From the NCBI GenBank assembly GCA_900116395.1, contig FPAN01000004.1, positions 124,001 to 188,000 of the forward strand: 64,000 bases of DNA. The letters run 5' to 3'. The notes beneath the pieces are model-generated. The model ran no database searches and was not told the DNA's origin. It saw nothing but the letters and a program-made list of their open reading frames with translations. Shown here piece by piece: positions 42,406-50,985 of the stretch (position 1 is the first letter of the stretch; each line of letters opens with the position of its first letter). The stretch is from Lachnospiraceae bacterium XBD2001 (GTDB lineage: Bacteria > Bacillota > Clostridia > Lachnospirales > Lachnospiraceae). The position numbers and the translations under genes were made by a program.

Positions 42406-44397
42406 TTAAATGTGGTTTGCTACTTCGAAAGCATCCCAAATACCATACATAATGTTGGAAACCTGACGGGCATCACCTAAGAGGTATACCTCATCCAACT
42501 CGTTCCGGTACTGATTGTATAAGGTGTTTTCGCTCGCGTAACCTACACACAATACAACGTTGTCTGCAGGAAACTCCTTGGTCTCATCACCAACGGTAGC
42601 GCTAAGAACACCATTCTTAAATCCGGTTACTCTCGCGTTGCAGCATACATCGATGCCGTTGAACGGAATCAACTTCTCTAACATCTCCTTGTTTGCGGAG
42701 CACAGAGGTCCGTTGACTGCCATTAACTTATCCAATGCTTCTACGATGGTAACCTTCTTGCCATGCTGTGCAAGGTCCAGTGCCAACTCGCATCCGACTA
42801 ATCCGCCGCCGACAACAATAACGGTATCGCCGGTTTCCTTCTCACCCAATAATACCTGCTCTGCAGAGAAGACCTTCTCGTCATCTCCAAGAGAGAACAT
42901 CTTCGGACGGGAGCCGGTTGCCATAATGACAGCATCATAAGAAGAATCTAAGATTTCCTCTTCCGTTGCACGGGTATTCAAATGAACCTCTACATTCAAG
43001 CGGGCAAGTTCATCCTCATACCACTTTGCAAGTGCAATATCGTCTTCCTTGAATGCAGGTGCACCACCCGGAATCAGATTACCACCGAGACGGCCTGCTG
43101 CTTCGTAGAGTACCGGCTCATGCCCACGCTCTGCAAGAACACGGGCAGCCTCACATCCGGCAACACCACCGCCCACAACAAGAACTTTTTTCTTCTTCAC
43201 GATTGGGTTGTAACGATTCAGACGCTCCTTACCTGCCTGTGGGTTTACCGCACAGTTGATGAGGGAATAAGTCTGAATACGGCCCATGCAGCCTTCCTGA
43301 CAGCTGATGCAAGGACGAATCCGGCTAAGCTGATTACGACGAATCTTATTAACGATATCCGGATCTGCCAAGGTCGGACGTCCAAGGGAAATCATGTCAC
43401 AGATATCCTCTTCGATGCACGCGGTTGCGGTATCCGGATTGTCTACACGGCCTGCCATAATAACAGGGATGTTGACATGCTCCTTAGTGATACGTGCAAA
43501 CTCCTTGTAAGGAGCTTTCTCCATATACATCGGCGGATGATTCCACCACCAAGCATCATAGGTTCCGGCATCAACGTCTAACGCGTCATATCCGTACTTC
43601 TCTAATAACTTCGCAGCCTCGATACCCTCTTCGATATCACGGCCCTTCTCTTCGAACTCTTCGCCCGGAAGTGCACCTTCACGGAAGTCCTTAATCATGC
43701 TCTTCAAAGAGAAACGCATTGCAACCGGAAAATCCCATCCACAGGTCTTAGCGATTTCTTCACGAATCTCCTTGGCAAAACGAAGACGATTCTCCAAGGA
43801 TCCGCCGTACTCATCGTTACGCTGATTGAAGAAAGAAATTGCGAACTGATCAATCAGATATCCTTCGTGAACCGCATGAATCTCTACACCGTCGAAGCCG
43901 GCACGCTTGGCATTGTAAGCACCCTTACCGAAGCTCTCAACGATTCCGTGAATCTCCTCTACGGTTAACGGACGACAGGTCTTATCCAACCAACGATGGG
44001 GAACTGCAGAAGCAGATACCGGCGGGAACTCACCCAAGTTGGTAGGAATGGTAACACGGCCGAAACCACCGCTCATCTGTAAAAAGATCTTAGAACCATA
44101 TGCGTGTACGCGCTCCGTCATCTCGCGGCTGGTACGAACGAACTGTACCGGGTTATAGGTGGAGTTTGGAGTGTTTGGGAAAGATGGCTTCTCTACCTCT
44201 GTATCAGAGAACGTTACACCGGTAATAATCAAACCGATACCGCCCTGTGCACGTCTGGTGTAGTAGTCAATTCCGCGGTCATTCCAACCACCTTCGCAAT
44301 CGCCCAATCCCAGTGGTCCCATCGGAGCCATGGCGTAGCGATTCTTGATTTCGAGCTTGCCAATCTTGACCGGCTCGAACAGTCTTGGATACTTCAT
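42406..44397 (-). CDS. Old-yellow-enzyme-type NAD(P)H:flavin oxidoreductase (FadH/BaiCD-like)
   Basis: 663 residues. An N-terminal FMN TIM barrel (about 1-365, starting PRLFEPVKIGKLEIKNRY) is followed by a [4Fe-4S] cluster segment CISCQEGCMGR (about 341-351) with a fourth Cys in LINCAVNPQ. FAD/NAD(P) domains follow, with VLVVGGGVAGCEAARVLAE (about 387) and VIVVGGGLVGCELAL. This layout is that of 2,4-dienoyl-CoA reductase and the bile-acid enzyme BaiCD, which reduce activated C=C bonds. The natural substrate is not visible. The start at 44397 follows AGGAGG by 6 bases; an earlier ATG at 44403 abuts it. Confidence 0.9.
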   Translation of the reverse strand: MKYPRLFEPVKIGKLEIKNRYAMAPMGPLGLGDCEGGWNDRGIDYYTRRAQGGIGLIITGVTFSDTEVEKPSFPNTPNSTYNPVQFVRTSREMTERVHAYGSKIFLQMSGGFGRVTIPTNLGEFPPVSASAVPHRWLDKTCRPLTVEEIHGIVESFGKGAYNAKRAGFDGVEIHAVHEGYLIDQFAISFFNQRNDEYGGSLENRLRFAKEIREEIAKTCGWDFPVAMRFSLKSMIKDFREGALPGEEFEEKGRDIEEGIEAAKLLEKYGYDALDVDAGTYDAWWWNHPPMYMEKAPYKEFARITKEHVNIPVIMAGRVDNPDTATACIEEDICDMISLGRPTLADPDIVNKIRRNQLSRIRPCISCQEGCMGRIQTYSLINCAVNPQAGKERLNRYNPIVKKKKVLVVGGGVAGCEAARVLAERGHEPVLYEAAGRLGGNLIPGGAPAFKEDDIALAKWYEDELARLNVEVHLNTRATEEEILDSSYDAVIMATGSRPKMFSLGDDEKVFSAEQVLLGEKETGDTVIVVGGGLVGCELALDLAQHGKKVTIVEALDKLMAVNGPLCSANKEMLEKLIPFNGIDVCCNARVTGFKNGVLSATVGDETKEFPADNVVLCVGYASENTLYNQYRNELDEVYLLGDARQVSNIMYGIWDAFEVANHI

Positions 44398-44561
44398 ATA
44401 CATCCTCCTAGTGTTTCATACAATACATCCCCGAAGCCTCCACAGCCTCGGAATTGTTAAAAAAATATCAGATAAGATAATTGTAGAAAACATGGGACCA
44501 AATAGCTATCAACAAACGGTTGTGGTAGCACAACAAAAAGTTATCCTACCGGTTTGGGAAG

Positions 44562-44590
44562 CAAAAAGAGCTCCCAAAATGGGAGCTCTT
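44562..44590 (-). terminator. Terminator of the EAL-like gene
   Basis: Ten-base-pair stem AAGAGCTCCC/GGGAGCTCTT with AAAAT loop and TTTTT exit on the minus strand. Confidence 0.9.
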
Positions 44591-44601
44591 CGAAAAATCA
44601 A

Positions 44602-45294
44602 TTACTCAAATTGTGTTAAATCGATGCCGGCACTTACCAGGAAGTCTTCATCTTCCTTGGTTGCAATGCCGGAAGCCAATACCAGAATCTCACGACCGTG
44701 AAGGGTTCTTATAATATCCTTCACAACGGCCTGCTTCTTCGCGTCAGCATGAACACCATCGGTGTACTCCTTTGCAAGTCGTACCACCTTCGGCTTCATC
44801 ATCTTCATGGCAGCAATATCATTCTTCTTGCTTCGTCCAAAGCCGCTCATCATGTACTGTGGCGCAGCTTCCGTTGTGATCAGGGAACGACGCTTCATAT
44901 CCCAGGCCAACGGATTCAAATCCGCATAGTCAGACATGCTGACAATTAACCGACCGGCAATCTCTTTGCCACCCATGGATGCAATTTTGTTGGCGGTTGC
45001 TACCGTCATATTCACATTCGGATAAGAATTCAGGATTAAGTATCCTTCCCGATTCTCATGTAAGAACGTATTGATACCAAACAAGAAGGTATTCTCGTCC
45101 AATTCACCAAGCTTGTTGGCTGCCCCATAAGATGCTTCGATTTCTTCATAAGTCATCCCCTGCGGCTTCAAGAATGCTTCGTAGCCAAACACGGCTCCGG
45201 TCGCCACTTCCTTAATTGGCAAAAAATCAACGGTTAATGTCTTCGTATCCAGCTGAATCTTCGGTGTGTTTTCTGCGTAAAAAAATGATTCCAT
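44602..45294 (-). CDS. Degenerate EAL-domain-like protein
   Basis: 230 residues that follow the EAL fold pattern: LPIKEVATGAVFGYEAFLKP (about 27-46) in place of the EAL strand, LILNSYPNV, a KPKVVRLAKEYTDGVHAD segment and a final LVLASGIATKEDEDFLVSAG like the AEGIET region. Key catalytic acids are altered (EAF for EAL, SGIAT for EGIET), so phosphodiesterase activity is doubtful and a binding or effector role is likely. Cytosolic. Single gene with its own terminator. Confidence 0.72.
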   Translation of the reverse strand: MESFFYAENTPKIQLDTKTLTVDFLPIKEVATGAVFGYEAFLKPQGMTYEEIEASYGAANKLGELDENTFLFGINTFLHENREGYLILNSYPNVNMTVATANKIASMGGKEIAGRLIVSMSDYADLNPLAWDMKRRSLITTEAAPQYMMSGFGRSKKNDIAAMKMMKPKVVRLAKEYTDGVHADAKKQAVVKDIIRTLHGREILVLASGIATKEDEDFLVSAGIDLTQFE

Positions 45295-45433
45295 ATCTAG
45301 TAACCTACCTCTAGTAATTTAGCCGACGCCAAGCTCAAAATCTTCCGACTCGTAGTTGCGCGTACGACGTACCCCACGGTTCTGAATTTTACCATGATTC
45401 TTCACAAAGAGGAATAGGGAGACGATATGTTGC

Positions 45434-45469
45434 AAAAAAAGACGCTTGGTCATCCCATACCAAGCGTCT
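45434..45469 (-). terminator. Terminator of the PfpI-like gene
   Basis: Eleven-base-pair stem AGACGCTTGGT/ACCAAGCGTCT with an 8-base loop and a TTTTTTTG exit on the minus strand. Confidence 0.9.
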
Positions 45470-45482
45470 CTTCGCTACTTAT

Positions 45483-45992
45483 TTATTGCTGGTTTAGCAC
45501 ATGAACCAGTGCTTCCATGTATCCCGGAATATCCGGCGGTCGCCTTGCGGATACCAGGTTGCCATCCACAACCACCGGCTCATCCAGCCAGATGGCTCCG
45601 GCGTGGGTTAAATCATCTCGAATCCCCGGTGTACTGGTCACCTTGCGGCCTTCTAGAATCTCTGCCGATGCCAAAACCCATCCGGCATGACAGATTTGTC
45701 CGATCAGCTTGCCATCTGCATTCATCTCGCGTACCAACTCCAGCACTTCCGGGTAGCGGCGCAACTTATCCGGTGCCCATCCGCCCGGAACCAAGATGCC
45801 ATCGTAATCCTTGGCCTTACATTCTAAGAAGGAAACCGTGGCTTCACATGGCACTCCATATTTTCCATGGTAGATTCCCGGCTTCTCTGCAGCCAAATCC
45901 ACCTGAGCACCGGCTTCCCGAAGACGCATCACCGGGCACCACAATTCTAAGTCTTCAAAATCTTCACTTACCAATTGCAATACGCGTTTCAT
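45483..45992 (-). CDS. DJ-1/PfpI-family protein
   Basis: 169 residues of the class I glutamine-amidotransferase-like fold. The nucleophile elbow is QICHAGWVLAS (cysteine near residue 100), with the conserved acid in DFEDLELWCPV near residue 17 and GILVPGGWAPD before the elbow. Family members include proteases, deglycases and chaperones; the activity is not determinable here. The gene lies 23 bases after the K+ channel stop and ends at its own terminator. Confidence 0.88.
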   Translation of the reverse strand: MKRVLQLVSEDFEDLELWCPVMRLREAGAQVDLAAEKPGIYHGKYGVPCEATVSFLECKAKDYDGILVPGGWAPDKLRRYPEVLELVREMNADGKLIGQICHAGWVLASAEILEGRKVTSTPGIRDDLTHAGAIWLDEPVVVDGNLVSARRPPDIPGYMEALVHVLNQQ

Positions 45993-46015
45993 AAATTCCC
46001 CCTATACACATTTAT

Positions 46016-46744
46016 TTATAATTCGTACTTGGATTTTTTCCTGGTAATCTCATTCATATACGCCGCGGTAATAATACCCGTCGGCAGTGCAATCACCGCC
46101 ATGCCCACCAGGGCGGATATCATGGCAATGAATCGTCCGGCATCCGTCACCGGCGAGATATCTCCGTATCCGATGGTGGTAATGGAAATCGTTGCCCAAT
46201 ACAGCGCATCGAAAAAGCTCTCGAACAGATTCGGTTCCAATTGGAAGATTAACATGGCCGACACAAAAATGTAGACCATAATCAAAATCAAAACCGCCAA
46301 CAGCTGGTTCCGTACCTTCCGGATTACGTTGGTAATAATCACCATGGTCTTGGAATAACGAATCAGCTTAAAGACACGGAAGAATCGAAACAGTCGAAGC
46401 AGTCCCACCTTGGAGGATACTCCCGGAATCAAACACAACACCGGAAGAATGGATAACAAATCAAAGATGGCCAAGGGCGTTAGAATATATGCAATATACG
46501 CACGGTAATTCCGATATCCCATCTTATAATCCGCCGTGCAGATTCTGGCGATATAATCAATAAGAAACAGACCACTGACTACAATCTCAATCCATCGAGT
46601 GTAGATGTTCTCCCCCTTCATGGTCATGGGCACCATTCCCACAACAATGGCAGTTGTCAACAATACATCATAGGCCCGACTGGACTTATCCCCAACGGAA
46701 GACACTTCCAACACTTCATATACACGTCGCTTCAAGTCGTACAT
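46016..46744 (-). CDS. Voltage-gated-type potassium channel
   Basis: 242 residues, six transmembrane segments. The fourth segment carries regularly spaced arginines (LLRLFRFFRVFKLIRYS), a voltage-sensor pattern. The selectivity filter is TISITTIGYGDISPVTDAG (about 192-210). No cytoplasmic ligand domain is visible. GGGGGTGCGGT precedes the ATG, and a 50-residue ORF ends 10 bases upstream. Confidence 0.9.
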   Translation of the reverse strand: MYDLKRRVYEVLEVSSVGDKSSRAYDVLLTTAIVVGMVPMTMKGENIYTRWIEIVVSGLFLIDYIARICTADYKMGYRNYRAYIAYILTPLAIFDLLSILPVLCLIPGVSSKVGLLRLFRFFRVFKLIRYSKTMVIITNVIRKVRNQLLAVLILIMVYIFVSAMLIFQLEPNLFESFFDALYWATISITTIGYGDISPVTDAGRFIAMISALVGMAVIALPTGIITAAYMNEITRKKSKYEL

Positions 46745-46754
46745 ACCGCACCCC

Positions 46755-46907
46755 CTACATGTTTCCCTTCACCAATGCCAATATGCCAAGGATTCCTACA
46801 ATCATACTTAGCGTATGACAGATTCCAATAAAAATCCTGGATTGGATGGTGCGCATGTCTTTGTACATACCACTGTCGTCAATCAAGTGATGTTTCTTCG
46901 CATTCAT
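46755..46907 (-). CDS. Possible small membrane protein upstream of the K+ channel
   Basis: A 50-codon frame starting MNAKKHHLIDDSGMYKDM, then one hydrophobic helix (FIGICHTLSMIVGILGILAL). The stop lies 10 bases before the channel ATG, so it could be co-translated. The ribosome site is weak (CGGGGTATAGCAT) and I recognise no family; it may be a real microprotein or a chance frame. Confidence 0.4.
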   Translation of the reverse strand: MNAKKHHLIDDSGMYKDMRTIQSRIFIGICHTLSMIVGILGILALVKGNM

Positions 46908-46978
46908 ATGCTATACCCCGTTACATGTAATCTTCCCCCATTACCTGTACCTAAGTTCATGATATACCATTCAATCGT

Positions 46979-47013
46979 ATAAAAAAAGAGGAATCGATTG
47001 CCTTCGATTCCTC
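46979..47013 (-). terminator. Terminator of the amino-acid ABC operon
   Basis: Ten-base-pair stem GAGGAATCGA/TCGATTCCTC with a run of seven T's on the minus-strand exit. Confidence 0.9.
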
Positions 47014-47020
47014 CGTATTT

Positions 47021-47764
47021 CTATATGACTTTCTGTAAAAAAGACTGCAATCGCTCGGACTTCGGATGATCAAAAATCTCCTCCGGTGTACCCTCTTCCA
47101 CCAGCTGTCCTTCGTCCATGAAAATCACCTTGTCTGCCACTTCTCTGGCAAAGCCCATCTCATGGGTTACCACTACCATGCTCATGCCATCAGCAGCCAA
47201 CTCCTTCATAACATCTAAAACCTCTCCAACCATCTCTGGATCTAATGCAGAGGTTGGTTCATCAAAAAGCATAATCTCCGGATTCATACAAAGGGCCCGC
47301 ACAATGGCGATACGCTGCTTCTGTCCGCCGGATAACTGGTCCGGATAAGCATTGGCACGGTCTGCAAGACCTACACGCTCTAAGAGCTCCATAGCCTTCC
47401 CCTCCGCATCCGCCTTGGATACCCCAAGCAACTTCATCGGAGCAATGGTCAGGTTGCGCAAGATGGTCATATTAGGAAACAGATTAAAATGCTGGAACAC
47501 CATGCCCATCTTCTGGCGATGCTTGTTGATATTTACCTTGGGATCCGTAATAGCCACATCATCTACATAGATATCGCCGTCGGTAGGAATCTCTAAGAGA
47601 TTCAAGGATCGAAGCAGGGTAGATTTACCTGAACCGCTTGGCCCAATGATCACCACCACTTCTCCTTCCGTTACATCGATGGAGATATCGTCCAATGCCT
47701 TGATTTTGTCGCCTTTATAGTATTTTTTCAAATGCTCTACGCGAATAATCTTCTTATCGCTCAT
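47021..47764 (-). CDS. Polar amino acid ABC transporter ATPase (GlnQ-like)
   Basis: About 247 residues. Walker [17 protein letters not shown]-loop [11 protein letters not shown], signature [13 protein letters not shown], Walker [15 protein letters not shown] and switch VTHEMGF are intact and typical of the polar amino acid (PAAT) group. The start is the ATG at 47764, or a GTG at 47770 closer to AGGAGG; either overlaps the permease end. Third gene of the binding protein-permease-ATPase operon. Confidence 0.94.
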   Translation of the reverse strand: MSDKKIIRVEHLKKYYKGDKIKALDDISIDVTEGEVVVIIGPSGSGKSTLLRSLNLLEIPTDGDIYVDDVAITDPKVNINKHRQKMGMVFQHFNLFPNMTILRNLTIAPMKLLGVSKADAEGKAMELLERVGLADRANAYPDQLSGGQKQRIAIVRALCMNPEIMLFDEPTSALDPEMVGEVLDVMKELAADGMSMVVVTHEMGFAREVADKVIFMDEGQLVEEGTPEEIFDHPKSERLQSFLQKVI

Positions 47765-48476
47765 TGACACGTAACCTCCTCTCCAACTTACCTACCAGCC
47801 AAGTGAGCAACACCACCAAAACCAAATAGATGGTTGCTACACCGATGAGTGGCAAAAACGCAGTGAAGGTACGTCCGCGAATGAGATCTCCAGCCTTGGT
47901 CAAGTCGGTAATTCCGATATATCCCGCAACGGAAGTCTCCTTAATCAGCACGATAAACTCGTTACAAAGTGCCGGAAGTACATTCTTAATCATCTGCGGA
48001 ATAATGATATAAATCATCGTCTGAATATAGGTAAATCCAAGGGAGCGGCCGGCTTCAAACTGACCGTTATCAATAGACATAATACCTGCGCGAATAATCT
48101 CCGCAACGTATGCTCCGGAGTTGATTCCGAAAGCAAAAATAGCAACCGGAATATCATTGGTACTGGATGCAAAAATGATAAAATATGCAATCAGAAGCTG
48201 AACCACCACCGGAGTTCCACGGATAACCGTCAAGTACAGCTTACAAATCCCGTTAGCAATAGACAGCGCAATAAATCCCGGGCCTCCACGCTTCTTCAAC
48301 TCTTCGTAGTTCTTATCATAGCTGGAACGGACAGAAGCAACCACCGTACCTAAGGCAATTCCGATCAGAACTGCAAACAGCGTAATCTCCAAGGTCGCAA
48401 AGAGACCTTGGAGAATCATTTGATATCGTTCACTTTCCAAAAATACAAATTGAAATTGGGTTATAAAATCGCTCAT
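47754..48476 (-). CDS. Polar amino acid ABC transporter permease
   Basis: 240 residues, HisM/GlnP type. The EAA-like cytoplasmic loop is [20 protein letters not shown] (about 140-160), with about five membrane helices. AGAGGACTAATTG lies before the ATG at 48476, 3 bases after the binding protein stop. A homodimer is expected because only one permease gene is present. Confidence 0.94.
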   Translation of the reverse strand: MSDFITQFQFVFLESERYQMILQGLFATLEITLFAVLIGIALGTVVASVRSSYDKNYEELKKRGGPGFIALSIANGICKLYLTVIRGTPVVVQLLIAYFIIFASSTNDIPVAIFAFGINSGAYVAEIIRAGIMSIDNGQFEAGRSLGFTYIQTMIYIIIPQMIKNVLPALCNEFIVLIKETSVAGYIGITDLTKAGDLIRGRTFTAFLPLIGVATIYLVLVVLLTWLVGKLERRLRVNER

Positions 48477-48479
48477 CAA

Positions 48480-49250
48480 TTAGTCCTCTGTTGGAATGTA
48501 TTTTGCTACGATTGCATCGATGGTTCCATCCGCCTGCAACTTCGCAAGTGCCTCATTGATCTGGCCCAAGAGTTCTTCGTTATCCTTAGCGATGCAGATT
48601 GCATATTCTTCCTCTGCATATGCGCTGTCTAAGATAACCAATCCGGTATTGGCTGCCACGAAGGACTTGGCCGGTTCATTATCAATGATAACACAATCTA
48701 CCTTGCCTGACACCAATGCCTGTACCGCATCGGCACCGTTCTTGTAACGAACCACTGCATCACCGTATTCATCGGATGCATAGATGTCACCGGTGGTATC
48801 CTGCTGTACACCAATCTTGATATCGGAGGACAGATCGTCTACGGATGCAATAGCGGAACCTTCCGGAACGATAATGGACTGAACAGCGGTTGCGTAGGTA
48901 TTGGAAAAGTTAACACTCTGCTTACGTTCTTCGGTAACGGTCATTCCGGCCATTCCCATATCGAACTTGCCACTCTCCACACCGGCGATAATGGAACCAA
49001 ACTCCACATCCTTAATCTCGAGTTCCATGCCAAGTTCCTTGGCAATTGCCTGTGCGATTTCTACATCGATTCCTACATATTCTCCGTTCTCCACATACTC
49101 GTATGGAGGGAAGGCTGCGTTGGTAGCCATTACCAAAGTATTACTGCCTGCTGCAGCCGCTCCATCGGAGGAAGTTCCACATCCAATGAGCATAACGCTC
49201 ATGCATGCCATCATTAATACAGTTGAGAGAATCTTTTTTCCTTTTTTCAT
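48480..49250 (-). CDS. Amino acid ABC transporter substrate-binding lipoprotein
   Basis: 256 residues. A lipoprotein signal peptide (KKILSTVLMMACMSVMLIGC) with the lipid-anchored Cys near residue 25 is followed by a bacterial family 3 binding domain: FPPYEYVENGEYVGIDVEIA (about 49-68) and GMAGMTVTEERKQSVNFS. First gene of the operon, behind a promoter carrying ArgR-type boxes, so arginine or a related basic amino acid is the best-supported substrate by inference. The exact start is uncertain; ATG at 49250 gives a normal signal peptide. Confidence 0.93.
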   Translation of the reverse strand: MKKGKKILSTVLMMACMSVMLIGCGTSSDGAAAAGSNTLVMATNAAFPPYEYVENGEYVGIDVEIAQAIAKELGMELEIKDVEFGSIIAGVESGKFDMGMAGMTVTEERKQSVNFSNTYATAVQSIIVPEGSAIASVDDLSSDIKIGVQQDTTGDIYASDEYGDAVVRYKNGADAVQALVSGKVDCVIIDNEPAKSFVAANTGLVILDSAYAEEEYAICIAKDNEELLGQINEALAKLQADGTIDAIVAKYIPTED

Positions 49251-49264
49251 ATCGGGCACCATCC

Positions 49265-49282
49265 TTTGAATGTTTATTCATT
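49265..49282 (-). promoter_or_regulatory. ArgR-type operator (ARG box), proximal
   Basis: TGAAT-N4-ATTCA with AT-rich flanks, a full match to the TGNATWWWWATNCA pattern except one C in the centre. It lies just upstream of the binding-protein gene. Confidence 0.55.
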
Positions 49283-49297
49283 TCTTGTGTGTATAAA

Positions 49298-49311
49298 TGC
49301 ATATTAATACA
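49298..49311 (-). promoter_or_regulatory. ArgR-type operator (ARG box) over the -10
   Basis: TGCATATTAATACA fits TGNATWWWWATNCA exactly and covers the -10 hexamer at 49301-49306. Confidence 0.6.
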
Positions 49312-49329
49312 TTTAAAAGGTGGTGTCAA
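49301..49329 (-). promoter_or_regulatory. Promoter of the amino-acid ABC operon
   Basis: Minus-strand TTGACA (49324-49329) and TAATAT (49301-49306) with a 17-base spacer. Confidence 0.7.
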
Positions 49330-49370
49330 CTCATATTTATACATTTTTTATTATTTTTTTGAATAAATAT

Positions 49371-49400
49371 GAAAAAACACCCGCGGGGCAGCGAGTGTTC
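49371..49400 (-). terminator. Terminator of the fructan uptake operon
   Basis: Stem AACACCCGC/GCGAGTGTT (49376-49399, one wobble pair) with a TTTTTTC exit on the minus strand, after the GH32 gene. Confidence 0.8.
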
Positions 49401-49430
49401 TTCCTTTTTTCAGTGTGTTTTGTAATAAAG

Positions 49431-50957
49431 TTATGCGAGATTATATTTGGTGATATTCACCCGGACATCTTCGTTGGTACTGAAGAAGATACCGTCACAG
49501 GAAATATCCGTTGGGAGGGTTGCTGTCATTGCATAAGCCCCATCTTCGAAAAATGCCTCCATACTGAATCGATCCAGGATGAGTCTCATCTTGATCTTGC
49601 CGTCACGGAACGGAATATGGGCACGCCGCTGGTGGACAACTGCTCTTCGGGATCCGGAGAACTTACGGTCAATCTTGACGATATTCTCTTTCGGACGGAA
49701 TACAATATCCGTATGGAATTTCTCGTTACATGCTACTGACAGCGTGAATTTATCATACATGCAATTGATATCTTCCGGAGCAATCTCCAGTTCCATATCA
49801 ATACATCTACCCTGAATTTGATCCAATGTCACCGCATTCACCAAGGTCTCGGAGTTCTTGTGGCGAATATCATTCTCACCCTTAATCAGAACATCCTTAT
49901 GCTCCACCTTGTCGGTACGCATGGATTCCACTTCACGAATCGGATTCTGGTACAGACGATTGTTCTTAATATGAATCTCACGAGGAATGGACATCTGACC
50001 GAACCACGGTTCATTACGATCGTGGGCACCGGCGGTATCCCAGTTCTGCATCCATCCAATCATTACGCGGCGACCGTCTTCGGTAAGAATGGTCTGCATG
50101 GCATAGAAATCAATACCGTAATCTACCGCCTGGACGTGATCTTCGGTGAAGGTATCTGTTGCATCATCATAGGAACCGATCAGGCATAAAGTGCCGTTAC
50201 CGTTGTGGAATTCAAAGCCTTCCGGAAGCATATCCTGCGGGCTGGTAAAAATGATTGCCTGTCCATCCAGTTCAAAGAAGTCTGGGCACTCCCACATGGA
50301 GCCGTATCTTCCGTTATTCTTGGCAAAGACTTTCTGATAATCCCACTTGATGCCATCAAAGCTTCGGAACAGAAGCAACTGTCCGCTACCGTCTTCGGCG
50401 CGGTTGGCAACCAAACAACGATAGGTACCGTCTGCCTTCTTCCAGATCTTCGGATCACGGAAGTCCGTCTTGGAACATCCATCCGGAATCACATCCGTTC
50501 CCATCACCGGATTCTGCTCGTATTTTTCATAATCAATTCCGTCACCAATGGCAATACACTGGGTCTGGAATTCTTTCATCTGACCGTTCTCCACGGTTCG
50601 CTTCATTACACCGGTATATACCAGAAGGTGTCTGCCGTCCGGTAATTCGATGGCGCTTCCGGAGAAGACACCATCCTTGTCATAGTATTCATCCGGTGCC
50701 ATTGCAGCCGGAAGGTACTCCCAGTGCAGCAAGTCATCGCTTACTGCATGACCCCAATGCATCGGGCCCCATTGTGCATCATACGGATGGTACTGATAAA
50801 AAAGATGATATTGGTTCTTGTAGATGCAAAACCCGTTGGGATCATTCATCCAGCCCACCCTCGGAGAGAGGTGAAATTGCGGTCTTGCCTCCGCAGGTAT
50901 TAATTTCTCAAAGGCCTCCTCGTATTTTCTTGCCTCTCTCAAAGTTTGACTGTTCAT
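49431..50957 (-). CDS. Cytoplasmic GH32 beta-fructosidase
   Basis: 508 residues, no signal peptide. The GH32 five-bladed propeller shows the nucleophile motif WMNDPNG (about residue 36), the FRDPKIW transition-state aspartate (about 170) and the acid/base MWECPDFF (about 228), so it should hydrolyse beta-fructosides such as sucrose, its phosphate, or short fructans. A GH32 C-terminal beta-sandwich follows from about 340. Last gene of the operon with two permeases and a binding protein, which fits cytoplasmic breakdown of imported fructo-oligosaccharides. Confidence 0.94.
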   Translation of the reverse strand: MNSQTLREARKYEEAFEKLIPAEARPQFHLSPRVGWMNDPNGFCIYKNQYHLFYQYHPYDAQWGPMHWGHAVSDDLLHWEYLPAAMAPDEYYDKDGVFSGSAIELPDGRHLLVYTGVMKRTVENGQMKEFQTQCIAIGDGIDYEKYEQNPVMGTDVIPDGCSKTDFRDPKIWKKADGTYRCLVANRAEDGSGQLLLFRSFDGIKWDYQKVFAKNNGRYGSMWECPDFFELDGQAIIFTSPQDMLPEGFEFHNGNGTLCLIGSYDDATDTFTEDHVQAVDYGIDFYAMQTILTEDGRRVMIGWMQNWDTAGAHDRNEPWFGQMSIPREIHIKNNRLYQNPIREVESMRTDKVEHKDVLIKGENDIRHKNSETLVNAVTLDQIQGRCIDMELEIAPEDINCMYDKFTLSVACNEKFHTDIVFRPKENIVKIDRKFSGSRRAVVHQRRAHIPFRDGKIKMRLILDRFSMEAFFEDGAYAMTATLPTDISCDGIFFSTNEDVRVNITKYNLA

Positions 50958-50985
50958 AGGAATTCCTTTCCTTTTGTTTTATTTT

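Noticed and set aside
42406-44397. Fusion artefact of two reductase genes
   Set aside because: A flavin barrel followed by Fe-S and FAD/NAD domains is the standard layout of the dienoyl-CoA reductase/BaiCD family.
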